Shown: positions 38,637 to 48,176 of the stretch, piece by piece | Layout of the letters: each line of letters opens with the position of its first letter | How positions within the stretch are numbered: the first letter of the stretch is position 1 | Source: Candidatus Cloacimonas acidaminovorans str. Evry | GTDB lineage: Bacteria > Cloacimonadota > Cloacimonadia > Cloacimonadales > Cloacimonadaceae | Direction: 5' to 3' | Assembly: GCF_000146065.2 (NCBI RefSeq) | Contig: NC_020449.1 | Span: 1,526,654 to 1,590,653 of the forward strand | Length of the DNA stretch: 64,000 nt | Made by a program: the position numbers and the translations under genes | The notes under the pieces: model-generated | Database searches by the model: none | Told to the model about the DNA's origin: nothing | Seen by the model: only the letters and a program-made list of their open reading frames with translations

Positions 38637-38677
38637 TAAAAAAGGGGTAATGGATTTTATAACTTTCCATTACCCCT
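38637..38677 (-). terminator. Rho-independent terminator of the cold-shock gene
   Basis: On the minus strand AGGGGTAATGGA (38677-38666) pairs with TCCATTACCCCT (38654-38643), followed by TTTTTT. The 12-bp stem and T tract make a strong intrinsic terminator. It ends 4 bases before the next start codon. Confidence 0.85.
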
Positions 38678-38697
38678 GAAAAAAGGTAGGCATCTAA

Positions 38698-38910
38698 TCA
38701 GGGATTAACTCTGATAATATTGATTGCCTGAATGCCTTTGTCCGTTTCCATCAAATCAAAAGTAACCAGTTCATCCTGTTCCAAAACTTTCAGTTCCCGC
38801 GGAGAATTGGTAACTATAGATTTCCAGTGGACAAAGTATTCCTTGTTGTCATCAGTAATAATAAAGCCATAACCTTTATTCTTGTTAAACCATTTTACTT
38901 TTCCTTTCAT
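38698..38910 (-). CDS. Cold-shock domain protein
   Basis: 70 aa from ATG 38910, with TGAGG just upstream (an in-frame GTG at 38922 overlaps that site). It contains RNP1 (KGYGFI) and an RNP2-like YFVHW in place of the usual VFVHF, within the OB-fold start MKGKVKWFNKNKGYGF. Such proteins bind single-stranded RNA/DNA and act as RNA chaperones. It is followed by its own terminator, so it is monocistronic. Confidence 0.93.
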   Translation of the reverse strand: MKGKVKWFNKNKGYGFIITDDNKEYFVHWKSIVTNSPRELKVLEQDELVTFDLMETDKGIQAINIIRVNP

Positions 38911-38922
38911 ATTGAACCTCAC

Positions 38923-39323
38923 ATATTTTTATCCTAATGTCATAGAAAAAAATATAGCTGATTATGTCAATTAAAAAAGTAGAGAGGTCTGGAGGTCTTG
39001 AGGTCTGGAAGTTAAAAGCTTGCTTTTAAATGAACGACGAGGACATCATTCTTCCGGAAAATTAAAAATCTTGATAGAATATAGTGTAGCTGGAGGACGC
39101 CGTTCCTCCGCAATAAAAATTTACCTGTTCTTAACAAGTTCCAACTATACAAAAAATTGATTTTGCGGAGCTTTAGCGAGCTCCAGCTACCCAATTCGCT
39201 CTTACTTTATTGACTTCTTGATCCCTCTACCTTTAAACCCTCATAACATTTTTCTATTGACTATTTAAGAGAATTGATTATCATAGTTCATATAAGGTAA
39301 CCAACAAATTCAGAGGAGTTTAT
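38923..39323. other. Intergenic region with repeats
   Basis: Contains GGTCTGGA words (about 38981-39012), a GAACGACGAGGACATC word near 39030 and an inverted pair TAGCTGGAGGACG...CGAGCTCCAGCTA (39088-39192). A related GGAGGAACGGTGTCCTCCAG unit is at about 20615. No gene was seen. Confidence 0.65.
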
Positions 39324-39680
39324 ATGAAGCCAAAACTTCTATTAGTGGACGATGATCAATTACTACGAGAAGTAATAGGTGATTTTTTATCGTCCCACGG
39401 TTATGAAGTTGATTTGGCTGACAATGCAGACAGCGCTTTGGAAAAGTTTGAACCTGGTAAATACCAACTGGCATTAATTGATTATATGATGCCTGGAATG
39501 AATGGATTGGAGTTAATGAAAATTTTATTGAAACAAGACCCGAAAATCTTTTGTCTGATTATGACTGGTTACCCTACTGTTGATTCTGCTTTTCAATCCG
39601 TTGTAGACGGTGCTTCCGATTATATTGTAAAGCCCTTTCAACTAAAAGAATTATTAAATACAATCGGTTCCTACATCTGA
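39324..39680 (+). CDS. Single-domain response regulator (CheY-like receiver)
   Basis: 118 aa with AGAGGAG upstream. The acidic pocket is Asp9-11 (LLVDDDQ), the phospho-acceptor is Asp53 (ALIDYMMPGMNG), with Thr81 (IMTGYP) and Lys103 (VKPFQ). There is no output domain, so it should signal by protein contact. No histidine kinase is nearby. The stop overlaps the start of the next gene, which ties it to the acetyltransferase-like protein. Confidence 0.95.
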   Translation: MKPKLLLVDDDQLLREVIGDFLSSHGYEVDLADNADSALEKFEPGKYQLALIDYMMPGMNGLELMKILLKQDPKIFCLIMTGYPTVDSAFQSVVDGASDYIVKPFQLKELLNTIGSYI

Positions 39681-40591
39681 TGCTGGAAATAGAATTAACA
39701 TATCCGAAACCCGTTCCCAACCGCTCTTTAAATATTTGGAGCAATCCTGTTTTTATGCAGACAGTAGCTGAAATATCCAACTTCATACCCTGGCATCTGG
39801 TCTGTTATAAAGGCACTACAATTGTTGCTGTTCTACCGCTTTACGAGAAAAAAATACTTGGTTGCAGAGTGTTAAAACGCTCCTCTTTATCCTATTATCA
39901 GGGATTAAACCTTTGGCTGGAGGAAAATTCTCTGCCGGCAAGAAAGTTGCTTGATGCCCTACAAATAACGATGGCAATAGCAAGGGGCTTAAAAAGTAAC
40001 TTTAAGAGAATTAGAATCAACTTAACTCCTGAGACCTACGATATTAGAGGTTTTTTATGGAATAAGATGCAAGCTGTTCCTTTTTATACTTTTGTCCATA
40101 ATCTAAACAGCGAACTAAAACCTCTTCCCGATAAACGCAGAGACCTTGCCCAAGCGGAAAAACAAAATTATACTTTTGAGGAAGGATTGAATATTGAGGA
40201 ATTTATCGGTTTACTAAAAATTCTGAAGGTTAAAAAAAACTGGAATCCCGATTGCGATTACCAGGGATTGGGTGATTTCATCCGTATTTTATATCGGGAA
40301 GGAATGTTACGGCAAATGAATTTAACCCAACAAGGTAAAATAGTTAGCAGTAATCTTATCTTACAGGATGGCAAAAAGGTATATAATATCTATCAGGCAA
40401 CTGAAGATAATGCCTTAAAAAAAGGTGCCTGTAGTTTGCATACGGTTAAACTGATAGAACTTCTCCAAAAAGAAGGTTTTCAGGAACTGGATTTCTGTGG
40501 TAGCAGCATACCTGAAATTGCCAGATTCAATAGTGCACTTGGTCTTCAGCTGAAGCTTTTCTTTCAAATTAGGTCTTCTGCTATGGTATAA
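39680..40591 (+). CDS. GNAT/FemAB-like acyltransferase
   Basis: 303 aa. Two GNAT-like halves are suggested: SNPVFMQTVAEISNFIPWHL with AVLPLYEKKILGCRVLKRSS in the first, and GKIVSSNLILQDGKKVYNIYQ, KGACSLHTVKLIELLQKEGF and LDFCGSSIPEIARFNSALG in the second. That last block is typical of the BioF2/FemAB-type acetyltransferase family that acts on cell-envelope or polysaccharide precursors. The substrate is unknown. Coupled to the receiver gene and followed by ddl. Confidence 0.7.
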   Translation: MLEIELTYPKPVPNRSLNIWSNPVFMQTVAEISNFIPWHLVCYKGTTIVAVLPLYEKKILGCRVLKRSSLSYYQGLNLWLEENSLPARKLLDALQITMAIARGLKSNFKRIRINLTPETYDIRGFLWNKMQAVPFYTFVHNLNSELKPLPDKRRDLAQAEKQNYTFEEGLNIEEFIGLLKILKVKKNWNPDCDYQGLGDFIRILYREGMLRQMNLTQQGKIVSSNLILQDGKKVYNIYQATEDNALKKGACSLHTVKLIELLQKEGFQELDFCGSSIPEIARFNSALGLQLKLFFQIRSSAMV

Positions 40592-40655
40592 TAAAAAAGG
40601 AAAACTTTCCTGTCTGCGGAATAAAAACTCTGCAGGCAATAAAGGATAAGTAATA

Positions 40656-41600
40656 ATGGAAAAAATTGTTGTCTTGAAAGGGGGAACTTCTCCTGAAAGA
40701 GAGGTCTCTTTGGTTAGCGGTGCAGAAATTGCTTCTGCCTTAAGAAATATGGGCTATATAGTTCAAGAAATAGACCCTGCCGATTACCCGAAACTTTCCG
40801 ATTTACTTACTGCCGTTCAAAATGAACAGCCATTACTGGTCTTTAATGGTTTGCATGGAGGTAGTGGAGAAAATGGTGAACTGCAGGCAGCTCTTTCCCT
40901 GGCAGGAATTAAGTTTACAGGTTCCGGTTTCAAAGCCAGCTGTTTCAGTATGGATAAATACATTTCCAAGCTGATTGCTTTGGCGGAAGGAATTCCGGTT
41001 CCTAAATATATTTTAATGCGGGAAGACCTTCTGGAGGATTATCAAGATGTGGAAGATTATTCCGGATTTTCCAATCAGTTGGGACTTCCTATAATTGTAA
41101 AACCAAATGATGCCGGTTCTTCCGTAGGAATAAGCAGAGTGGAATGTTTGGAGGACTTGAAACCTGCTGTCCAAAAGGCATTGCAATATTCACATAGCGT
41201 CCTTTTAGAAGAATATATCCCCGGTAGGGAATTAACCGTCACAATTATTGATTCGGAGGCATATCCTGTAGTGGAAATCAAACCCCTGGAAGGTTGGTAT
41301 GATTATACCAATAAATATACTCACGGAAAAACTAAATACGAAGCACCCGCTCAAATTGATGATACCGTAGCCAAACTTTTACAGCTCTATGCCTTAAGGT
41401 TATGGAAAGCATTCGGTTTAAGTGGTTATGCCAGAATTGATTTTCGCTACGATGGCCTCAAACCCTATTTTTTGGAAGTCAATACACTGCCTGGAATGAC
41501 TTCGCTTTCTTTAACTCCTATGGCTGCAAAAGCAGCGGGAATGTCTTTTCAGGAATTACTGCAAAAAATAATCTATATTGCTGCCAAGGAAGGGAGGTAA
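40656..41600 (+). CDS. ddl: D-alanine--D-alanine ligase
   Basis: 314 aa ATP-grasp enzyme that makes the D-Ala-D-Ala dipeptide of peptidoglycan. Visible motifs are LKGGTSPEREVSLVSG (residues about 7-22), FNGLHGGSGENGELQ, PIIVKPNDAGSSVGIS (ATP site), LLEEYIPGRELTV, GYARIDFRY and FLEVNTLPGMTSLSL (metal-binding Glu and Asn). It is followed after 3 bases by a secreted protein gene. Confidence 0.96.
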   Translation: MEKIVVLKGGTSPEREVSLVSGAEIASALRNMGYIVQEIDPADYPKLSDLLTAVQNEQPLLVFNGLHGGSGENGELQAALSLAGIKFTGSGFKASCFSMDKYISKLIALAEGIPVPKYILMREDLLEDYQDVEDYSGFSNQLGLPIIVKPNDAGSSVGISRVECLEDLKPAVQKALQYSHSVLLEEYIPGRELTVTIIDSEAYPVVEIKPLEGWYDYTNKYTHGKTKYEAPAQIDDTVAKLLQLYALRLWKAFGLSGYARIDFRYDGLKPYFLEVNTLPGMTSLSLTPMAAKAAGMSFQELLQKIIYIAAKEGR

Positions 41601-41603
41601 AAA

Positions 41604-42713
41604 ATGAAACGCTTTCTTTTTATTTTAGTTATCGCTTTGTTATTGCCAACATTAGCTGTGGCAAGAGCAGATTTCTCAGTTACCTTTTCACCCCAAACCA
41701 TTAGGGTAAACAGTTTCAACTCTGCCAGTTTTGATCCTTTTGACCCTGACCAGCAACCTATTCTAACCACTCTAACTATTACAAATACAGGCACGGTTCC
41801 TAAAAGAATAGACCTAAAATTAGTTCTGGAGTGGAATAATATTCCGTTGGTAGAAACTATTTTCAGCTCCAAGGAAAATCTGAATTCCTGGACCTTAACC
41901 AACAGGGATTTAATAACCAACCAGCCAAGCACCTATTTTGATTATAAAGAAGGATATGCAAAAATAACAGTAAAAGAGGCAATAAAAAACAGTTCCACCT
42001 TAAAATCGGCTGTTTTGGCAGGTTATTTTCCCGATGGAGACCTTAAATTCAAGGTTTGGGTAAGAGAATTTTCCACTGCATCTTGGACTAATAATACTAA
42101 TTTACCTGATGCTGAATTCAAAATCATAATTCGTAATGCCGGAAATATTACTTTGCTTTCTCCTGGAGTTCCTATTGGTAAAACACCAGCATTAGTTAAC
42201 GGAATTCCTATAAGCTTTTTATGGAATTCACAGTTGACTGATTTTAACGATTATAAGCTCATTATCAAAGAGTTTCCTCCTAACAATCCGCCTACCGTAA
42301 ATACTATAGACAGAACAGGAGCCGTTTTTTATGAAACCCCCGAGAATACAAAAGAAAACAGCGGTTTTGTTGAGTTCCTGCCCTTTACAGATGGCAACTA
42401 TTATGCCTGGAAAGTAACAACTGCTCTGGCAACAGAATATAATCCAAAAAAGCAAAACACCGGTAATAATATCCTTTCCAGTAACTGGTATGTTTTCCAG
42501 TATGTGGATGAAGAAAAAGCCGCCGCCAGTATTTCAGAATTTCAGGCACACCTCAATATGCTGCAAAATAGCATCTTGTTAAATCTTTACACGCAAGGTT
42601 ATGTTCCTGCAGGAATTGTGATTATAGATGATAAAGAATTTTCGGGACAGGAAGCTATAAATCTGATTGATGCTTTGCAGGGACAGGAAATTTCAGTGGA
42701 ATTGAAGGACTGA
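41604..42713 (+). CDS. Secreted protein of unknown function
   Basis: 369 aa with GGGAGG upstream and signal peptide MKRFLFILVIALLLPTLAVA. Beta-rich throughout: a first Ig-like half (ILTTLTITNTGTVPKRIDLK) and a second half with FLWNSQLTDFNDYKLIIKE and NYYAWKVTTALA, like fibronectin-type ligand-binding modules. The C terminus has a helical section. Family not recognised. Tight spacing to FecR and the barrel gene suggests a shared envelope function. Confidence 0.65.
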   Translation: MKRFLFILVIALLLPTLAVARADFSVTFSPQTIRVNSFNSASFDPFDPDQQPILTTLTITNTGTVPKRIDLKLVLEWNNIPLVETIFSSKENLNSWTLTNRDLITNQPSTYFDYKEGYAKITVKEAIKNSSTLKSAVLAGYFPDGDLKFKVWVREFSTASWTNNTNLPDAEFKIIIRNAGNITLLSPGVPIGKTPALVNGIPISFLWNSQLTDFNDYKLIIKEFPPNNPPTVNTIDRTGAVFYETPENTKENSGFVEFLPFTDGNYYAWKVTTALATEYNPKKQNTGNNILSSNWYVFQYVDEEKAAASISEFQAHLNMLQNSILLNLYTQGYVPAGIVIIDDKEFSGQEAINLIDALQGQEISVELKD

Positions 42714-42725
42714 AGAGGAGGAAAA

Positions 42726-43403
42726 ATGAAAAAGATATTTCTTTTCGCTATCATCCTCATTTTAACCGTTAATTTATTAGCTGTGGAATCAGTAGCTATT
42801 ATTTCCGCCTCTAAAGGTAAAGTGGATTTACGCAGAGCAGCAAAAGTGATTAAACATAAAACCGGTGATTTTTTGCAGAATAATGATGAAATACGCACCG
42901 GAGGAGAATCCTTTGCTGCTTATAAATATATTGACGGTTCTGCTACTGTAAAGGTCTTTTCTCATTCTATCGTGCAGGTTTATGCTTCCGCCAAAGACAA
43001 AAAGCTTGCCAAAACAGTTAAACTAAACCAGGGGAGCGTTTTTTCCCAAATAAAAAGTGATTCCGGACCCTTTTCCGTACAAACGCCAACTACTGTTGCT
43101 TCCGTTAAAGGAACCGGTTTTATGGCTAAATTTGATGAGCAGGAACAGACCAAATTCATTGTTACCGAAGGGGAATTGGAATTGAAAATTTTGGATAAAA
43201 CCGAAACCCAATCAGTTGCTGCAGGAAATACTGCTATCATTCAAGCAGATGGCAGTTTTGAAATCAGACCCAGCACGGAAGAAGACATCCAGGAAATTGA
43301 ATTAACAGAACTGGAATCAATGCAGGAAAAAGAAATCAGGAAAATGCGTATACCGGTTGTTGCTCCTAATGGCCAAACCAGGTATATTGATATTACCTGG
43401 TAG
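42726..43403 (+). CDS. Secreted FecR-domain protein
   Basis: 225 aa with signal peptide MKKIFLFAIILILTVNLLA. The FecR domain is clear: KVDLRRAAK, KTGDFLQNNDEIRTGGESFA, KLNQGSVFSQIKSD, FSVQTPTTVASVKGTGFMAK and VTEGELEL. FecR domains sense or scaffold in the periplasm. There is no N-terminal cytoplasmic anti-sigma part, so it is not a classical iron regulator. Adjacent genes encode an outer-membrane barrel and a CHASE2 cyclase, an association seen elsewhere for FecR-domain proteins. Confidence 0.88.
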   Translation: MKKIFLFAIILILTVNLLAVESVAIISASKGKVDLRRAAKVIKHKTGDFLQNNDEIRTGGESFAAYKYIDGSATVKVFSHSIVQVYASAKDKKLAKTVKLNQGSVFSQIKSDSGPFSVQTPTTVASVKGTGFMAKFDEQEQTKFIVTEGELELKILDKTETQSVAAGNTAIIQADGSFEIRPSTEEDIQEIELTELESMQEKEIRKMRIPVVAPNGQTRYIDITW

Positions 43404-43415
43404 GAGGATATAAAG

Positions 43416-45809
43416 ATGAAAAAATATTTATTGCTGATACTATCAATTATCCTCGCTACTCATATTTTTGCCGTTGCCTTGATGAATATTTCACCTCAGG
43501 TTTATTCTTTCCATCAAAAATGCGATTTGAAGGTGGAAGTGCAACAGGGTTTAAGTGATATAACCAAAATGAAGGTCTATTATCGTATCGGTAAATCCAA
43601 TCGCTGGATGACCGAAGAAATGAAACAGGATAGTCCCGGTTCGCCCTCTTTTATTGCTACCCTACCTGCTGATTATTTAACTACTGATGTAATAGAATAT
43701 TACTTTTGCGTTGAATTGAGCCAGGGAAATAAAGAATACTTTCCTCCACAAAATGAAACAGTGCCCAACTACATTCTGGAACCGGATATTGCCTCCGGAG
43801 AAGCAGAACCCGGTTTTGTTCTTTTAACTGATGATCCCATTATTTCTGCAGATGATGGCTATATGCTGGTCGTTTCTTTCTTTGCCATTAGTGAAGAAAT
43901 TGATCCTTCCAGCATTGAGGTTTGGGTTGGAGGCAAAAATGTTACTTCTTTGTCTCAAATTAGCCCTCCCCTGATTGTTTATAAAGATGAAACACCTCAA
44001 AGCGGAACCCAAAAAGCGGTTATTAGAGCAAGAAAAGAGGGAAAAACAGTCCATTCTCCTATCTGGTCAACCGAAATTTTACCCTCAAGTAAAGCATTGA
44101 AAGAATTTACCTATCAGGGAACTGTGAATTTTGCTTCTAATTATTATAATTATTCCAATGATGATGCTCTCGGTTACACAAAAAGTGATGCTGCTACCTG
44201 GGCTGATTTCTATGGAAACTACGGAATATTAAATATGCAGGCAAACCTCTATTTTTCATCATTAGAGCATAGTAACAGTCAACCTGTGAATCGTTATACC
44301 CTGGGTTTCAATATTCCTCATCTGGAATTTTTTGCTGGTGATTATGCTCCGACCTTCAGTCAATTAACTTTGAACGGAAAAAACTTAAGAGGAATTTATT
44401 CCCGCTTATATTACAAATCCTTATCGTTATCTGTAACTCACGGACAAACAGTTCGCAAAACGACAAACGAACTTGATCTTGATTCTGAAGTAGACGGGAT
44501 GCAGAAATCGGGAACCTTCAAACAGGAGGCATTTGGAACTCGTATTCAATACTGTGATGAGGATAACTTTATCTTTGGCATTAACTTTACTCGTCATAAT
44601 GATGTTATAAGTTCACTTGATAGCACTTACTACATATACGAAAAAGTGGATGAGAAAGGTGACAAAAGCACTATTTATACTACTACAGCACAAGAGAATG
44701 CAGTTTTAGGAGTAGATGCCCAGATGCATATCCGTAAACCAAATTTGGTTATAGGAGCTGAAATTGCTAGCTCGCTTTGGAATACAAACACTATTCCGGG
44801 AGCAATGACACAGGAAGAACTGGAAGAATATCTCGGCAAAGATTTCTTCCTCGATCCTCAGGATTTAAGCAGATTGTTTATCATCAATAAAAATATGATT
44901 CCTATTGTGCCAGGTCGTGCCAGTATTGCCTGGCTTACTTATGTTAGAACTTGCTTTTATAATAATCTCTTGAATTTCCAATATTCCGAAACTGGTTCTG
45001 CCTTCAATGCTTTTGGTTCTGCCTATCAAATTCCCGATAGTAAAGTCATCTCCATTACGGATAACTTCAATGTTTCTAAATATTTTATCTTAAGTGGAGG
45101 TTTGAATTTGATTGAAGATAACCTGATGAAGCATAAAAGTGAAACCAATAATACAACTTCCTGGTATCTCCAATCTCTCATTCGCATACCTCAAGCTCCA
45201 TATTTCAAATTTGCCTATTACAATAATTCCGGCAAAAATGAGGATAACAAGGATATCGCATACGAAGGAGAGCTGTTCCAAAAAGTTAAAAACAAGTCCC
45301 AAAACTTAATCTTCGGCATCGGTTATAATATTACTCAAATTCCTTATGTTCCTACGCAAGTGGATATTAGTTATCAAATGGGAACCGATAACAACAAACA
45401 AAGCGATTTGGACTTAACGGATAATAAAAATAACAATTTCAATATCACGATGTTAAATCGTTTCCAAATGATTCCTCTTACCCTGCAGTTTGCTATGACA
45501 CTGAATAACAATAAAAACCTTTTGGCAATAACCAATAAAAAGGGAAATAATAATAATTTCTTTGTTGGAGCAACATACAGCTTGTGGGAAGATAAAATAA
45601 AACCCTATACCAATTATCGGATTGTTTCTGCCAGTGGAGCTCAAGGTGATAGAAGTTATCAATATTACACTTTAGGGGTTGAAGCATACCCTATAAAGTC
45701 CTTAAGCGTAAATACTAATATCGCTTTAACCGATTTTAATAATAAAGATAACATCCCTGGCGATTACAGTAATTTTATTTGGAGAGTTCTGCTTTCACAG
45801 CGGTTCTAA
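43416..45809 (+). CDS. Predicted outer-membrane beta-barrel protein
   Basis: 797 aa with GGAGG upstream and signal peptide MKKYLLLILSIILATHIFA. Residues about 20-225 are Ig-like. The rest shows alternating aromatic beta strands (LNMQANLYFSSLEHSN, LSLSVTHGQTVRK, NFLRYTLG-type hairpins) and ends LLSQRF, with a terminal Phe as in barrel assembly signals. Substrate or partner unknown. A strong terminator follows the stop codon. Confidence 0.75.
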   Translation: MKKYLLLILSIILATHIFAVALMNISPQVYSFHQKCDLKVEVQQGLSDITKMKVYYRIGKSNRWMTEEMKQDSPGSPSFIATLPADYLTTDVIEYYFCVELSQGNKEYFPPQNETVPNYILEPDIASGEAEPGFVLLTDDPIISADDGYMLVVSFFAISEEIDPSSIEVWVGGKNVTSLSQISPPLIVYKDETPQSGTQKAVIRARKEGKTVHSPIWSTEILPSSKALKEFTYQGTVNFASNYYNYSNDDALGYTKSDAATWADFYGNYGILNMQANLYFSSLEHSNSQPVNRYTLGFNIPHLEFFAGDYAPTFSQLTLNGKNLRGIYSRLYYKSLSLSVTHGQTVRKTTNELDLDSEVDGMQKSGTFKQEAFGTRIQYCDEDNFIFGINFTRHNDVISSLDSTYYIYEKVDEKGDKSTIYTTTAQENAVLGVDAQMHIRKPNLVIGAEIASSLWNTNTIPGAMTQEELEEYLGKDFFLDPQDLSRLFIINKNMIPIVPGRASIAWLTYVRTCFYNNLLNFQYSETGSAFNAFGSAYQIPDSKVISITDNFNVSKYFILSGGLNLIEDNLMKHKSETNNTTSWYLQSLIRIPQAPYFKFAYYNNSGKNEDNKDIAYEGELFQKVKNKSQNLIFGIGYNITQIPYVPTQVDISYQMGTDNNKQSDLDLTDNKNNNFNITMLNRFQMIPLTLQFAMTLNNNKNLLAITNKKGNNNNFFVGATYSLWEDKIKPYTNYRIVSASGAQGDRSYQYYTLGVEAYPIKSLSVNTNIALTDFNNKDNIPGDYSNFIWRVLLSQRF

Positions 45810-45838
45810 TTTGAAGAGTGACTTACAATTTATTGTCT

Positions 45839-45882
45839 CCGTTTTGCAGAAAGTTATTTTTCTGCAAAACGGGCTTTTTATT
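45839..45882 (+). terminator. Rho-independent terminator after the barrel gene
   Basis: CCGTTTTGCAGAAA (45839-45852), a 6-base loop and TTTCTGCAAAACGG (45859-45872) form a perfect 14-bp stem followed by GCTTTTTATT. It ends 13 bases before the cyclase start, so the cyclase depends on read-through or its own promoter. Confidence 0.9.
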
Positions 45883-45894
45883 GAGGAGGTTTAG

Positions 45895-47751
45895 ATGCCC
45901 GTAAAAAAAGTAATTATCTACCTCGTTATAATCCTGCTAATCGTAGAAATTATCTTTGCTTTTCCCTTCTTTAAGAATCTGGAATACAAAGCTCAGGATA
46001 TGCTTTTCCGAATGAGAGGTAAATTGCCGGTTTCCGATAAAATTGTTATTATAGGTATTGATGATGCCACCTTTAGCGCTTTAAATGAAACCTGGCCATT
46101 TCCCCGGGACTATCATTCCAAATTAATAGAAAATCTGAATAAAGCCGGAGCCAAGCAGATTATATTTGATATTGAGTTTACGGAAAAAACTTTGCCGGAA
46201 AGTGATTTACGGCTGGCAGAAACTGCAAATAGATATCAGAATGTAATTTTTGCCGGAAAGGTCTTAACTTCACAGCGTCCCGGAGAACCCAGTCAGATTA
46301 TTCCTCCCATTAGTCCCATAACAGAATATAATTTGCCTTGGGGAATTGTAAATATGGAAGCTGATCCGGATGGTTTTATTCGTAAATACACCCTTTTTGA
46401 AAACTTTGATCAAACCAATCTCTATAGCATAGGAATTGCATCTCTGGCAAATTTAAGGGTCTATCAAAACAATTGGGCTGAGCATATTAAAGTTAACAGC
46501 AAGGCATTGCATTTAACCGATAAAAGTATTCCCCTTGCAGATAAAAACAAGGCAATCATCAATTTTAGAGGTCCTGCTAAAACTTATCCTGCTTTTTCTT
46601 ATGCCAACATTTTGGATGATTCAACTTTTTTTATGCCTGGTTATCAGGGTGCAGAATTGGATGAATTTTACGAAATAAGAGATAGTGGCGTTTTAAAAGA
46701 TAAAATTGTGTTGGTTGGAGCTACAATTGATGAATTGCACGATAAATTTCCCACTCCTTATGGCGGAGAATGGACTTCGGGAGTAGAAATTCAAGCCAAT
46801 TTTCTGGATATGGTGTTAACGGGAAATTATCTGCAGAAACTTAATCCCTGGCTGTTTTTGCTGATTGAAGTTGTTTTGCTGATTGGGCTTTGGTATCTTT
46901 TTAAAGTATTAAAACCCCAGTTTTCCGCTTTGGCTCTTCTTGGACTGCTGATTATTTTATTTATTATCAATCTGTTGCTGTTTAACAAAGCCGGAATTAT
47001 TTGTCCCATAGCGCAAACGATTATCCTTTTGATTCTTATTTATGTTGCCAGCATTTTAAATCACTATTGGGTAACGATGAAAGAAAAACGCTTTATCAGA
47101 AATGCTTTTCAGCAATATCTTGCTCCGGAACTCGTTAATCAACTTCTTGCCAATCCTAAAAGCTTAAAATTCGGCGGTTCTTTACAGGAAATAACTGTCC
47201 TGTTTTCCGATATCCGCAATTTTACTACTTATTCCGAAAAACACTCTCCTCAGGAAACAGTCAATATCCTCCACGAATACCTTACCGAAATGGTTAAAAT
47301 AATAATCAACAATCACGGTATTCTGGATAAATTTGTAGGGGATGAAATTATGGCTCTTTATGGAACACCCGTTCCTTTGCCTAATCATTCTTTTGATGCC
47401 TGTAAAACAGCTTTGCAAATGAGAGAATGTCTTTCCCGCTTACAGGAAAAATGGCAAAACGAAGGCATTGAACCCTTTGAAATAGGTATCGGTATTAATA
47501 CCGGAATGGCTGTTGTGGGAAATCTGGGTAGCGAACAAATCTTTGATTATACTGCTATTGGCGATACAATCAATTTGGGAGCACGATTGGAAGGACTAAA
47601 TAAGGAATATAACACTTTCAATCATATCATCATCAGTGAGTTCACTTATGAAAAAGTTAAAAACCTGGTAAATGCCAATTATATTGAAGAAGTGAAGGTT
47701 AAAGGAAAAAATATCGCAGTTAAAATATATGAGCTCGTCAGCTTGAAGTAA
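45895..47751 (+). CDS. CHASE2-domain adenylate/guanylate cyclase
   Basis: 618 aa with GAGGAGG upstream. An N-terminal membrane segment, a periplasmic CHASE2 domain (about 40-300: VIIGIDDATFSALN, WPFPRDYHSKLIENL, DKIVLVGATIDELHDKFPTP), three membrane helices (about 315-395) and a class III cyclase domain (about 425-610). Metal-binding Asp residues lie in FSDIRNFT and KFVGDEIMA. Lys in DKFVGDE and Thr in FDYTAIGDTINLGARLEG match adenine specificity, so cAMP is the likely product. The upstream FecR, barrel and secreted proteins are plausible envelope partners. Confidence 0.93.
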   Translation: MPVKKVIIYLVIILLIVEIIFAFPFFKNLEYKAQDMLFRMRGKLPVSDKIVIIGIDDATFSALNETWPFPRDYHSKLIENLNKAGAKQIIFDIEFTEKTLPESDLRLAETANRYQNVIFAGKVLTSQRPGEPSQIIPPISPITEYNLPWGIVNMEADPDGFIRKYTLFENFDQTNLYSIGIASLANLRVYQNNWAEHIKVNSKALHLTDKSIPLADKNKAIINFRGPAKTYPAFSYANILDDSTFFMPGYQGAELDEFYEIRDSGVLKDKIVLVGATIDELHDKFPTPYGGEWTSGVEIQANFLDMVLTGNYLQKLNPWLFLLIEVVLLIGLWYLFKVLKPQFSALALLGLLIILFIINLLLFNKAGIICPIAQTIILLILIYVASILNHYWVTMKEKRFIRNAFQQYLAPELVNQLLANPKSLKFGGSLQEITVLFSDIRNFTTYSEKHSPQETVNILHEYLTEMVKIIINNHGILDKFVGDEIMALYGTPVPLPNHSFDACKTALQMRECLSRLQEKWQNEGIEPFEIGIGINTGMAVVGNLGSEQIFDYTAIGDTINLGARLEGLNKEYNTFNHIIISEFTYEKVKNLVNANYIEEVKVKGKNIAVKIYELVSLK

Positions 47752-48176
47752 TAAACCATATTTTCCCCCTTATTGTTAATATATTATATTGTTAAAATAT
47801 ATGAGCTCATCAGCTCAAGTAACAATCTAATATTATTTCAAATTGATAGCTCTTGCCCTTCCTGAGAAGGCAGGAATCCATTTATTCATCAAAGTTCCGT
47901 ATGAGCAACAGATATTAACGACAGAGCTGTCCCGAAAGATATTAGCAAAGGGATTACACCATATAAATAAAAGTTAAATTTATTATTTTGTTTGCCGAAT
48001 TTTCATTTTCATAAACTGAATAAATTTATTGTTCAGAGTTCTGCGAACTCTATGGCAAAGAAAGAATTTGCCAACCCATTTACCGTAACTACATTATTTA
48101 GGTTTAAAAGAGGATTTAAGAAAGGAAGCCAGAAAATATCTAATAAAATAACTGCATTCAAATAATATTTAGTATA
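47752..48176. other. Intergenic region with decayed repeats
   Basis: Contains a second copy of the cyclase 3' end (47793-47825), a decayed REP-like palindrome (about 47858-47879) and a reverse copy of the TATCTGTCGTTCC word. AT-rich, no gene seen. Confidence 0.65.

Noticed and set aside
41573-41932. 119-codon minus-strand frame
   Set aside because: Lies opposite the start of a secreted-protein gene with a strong ribosome site and signal peptide.
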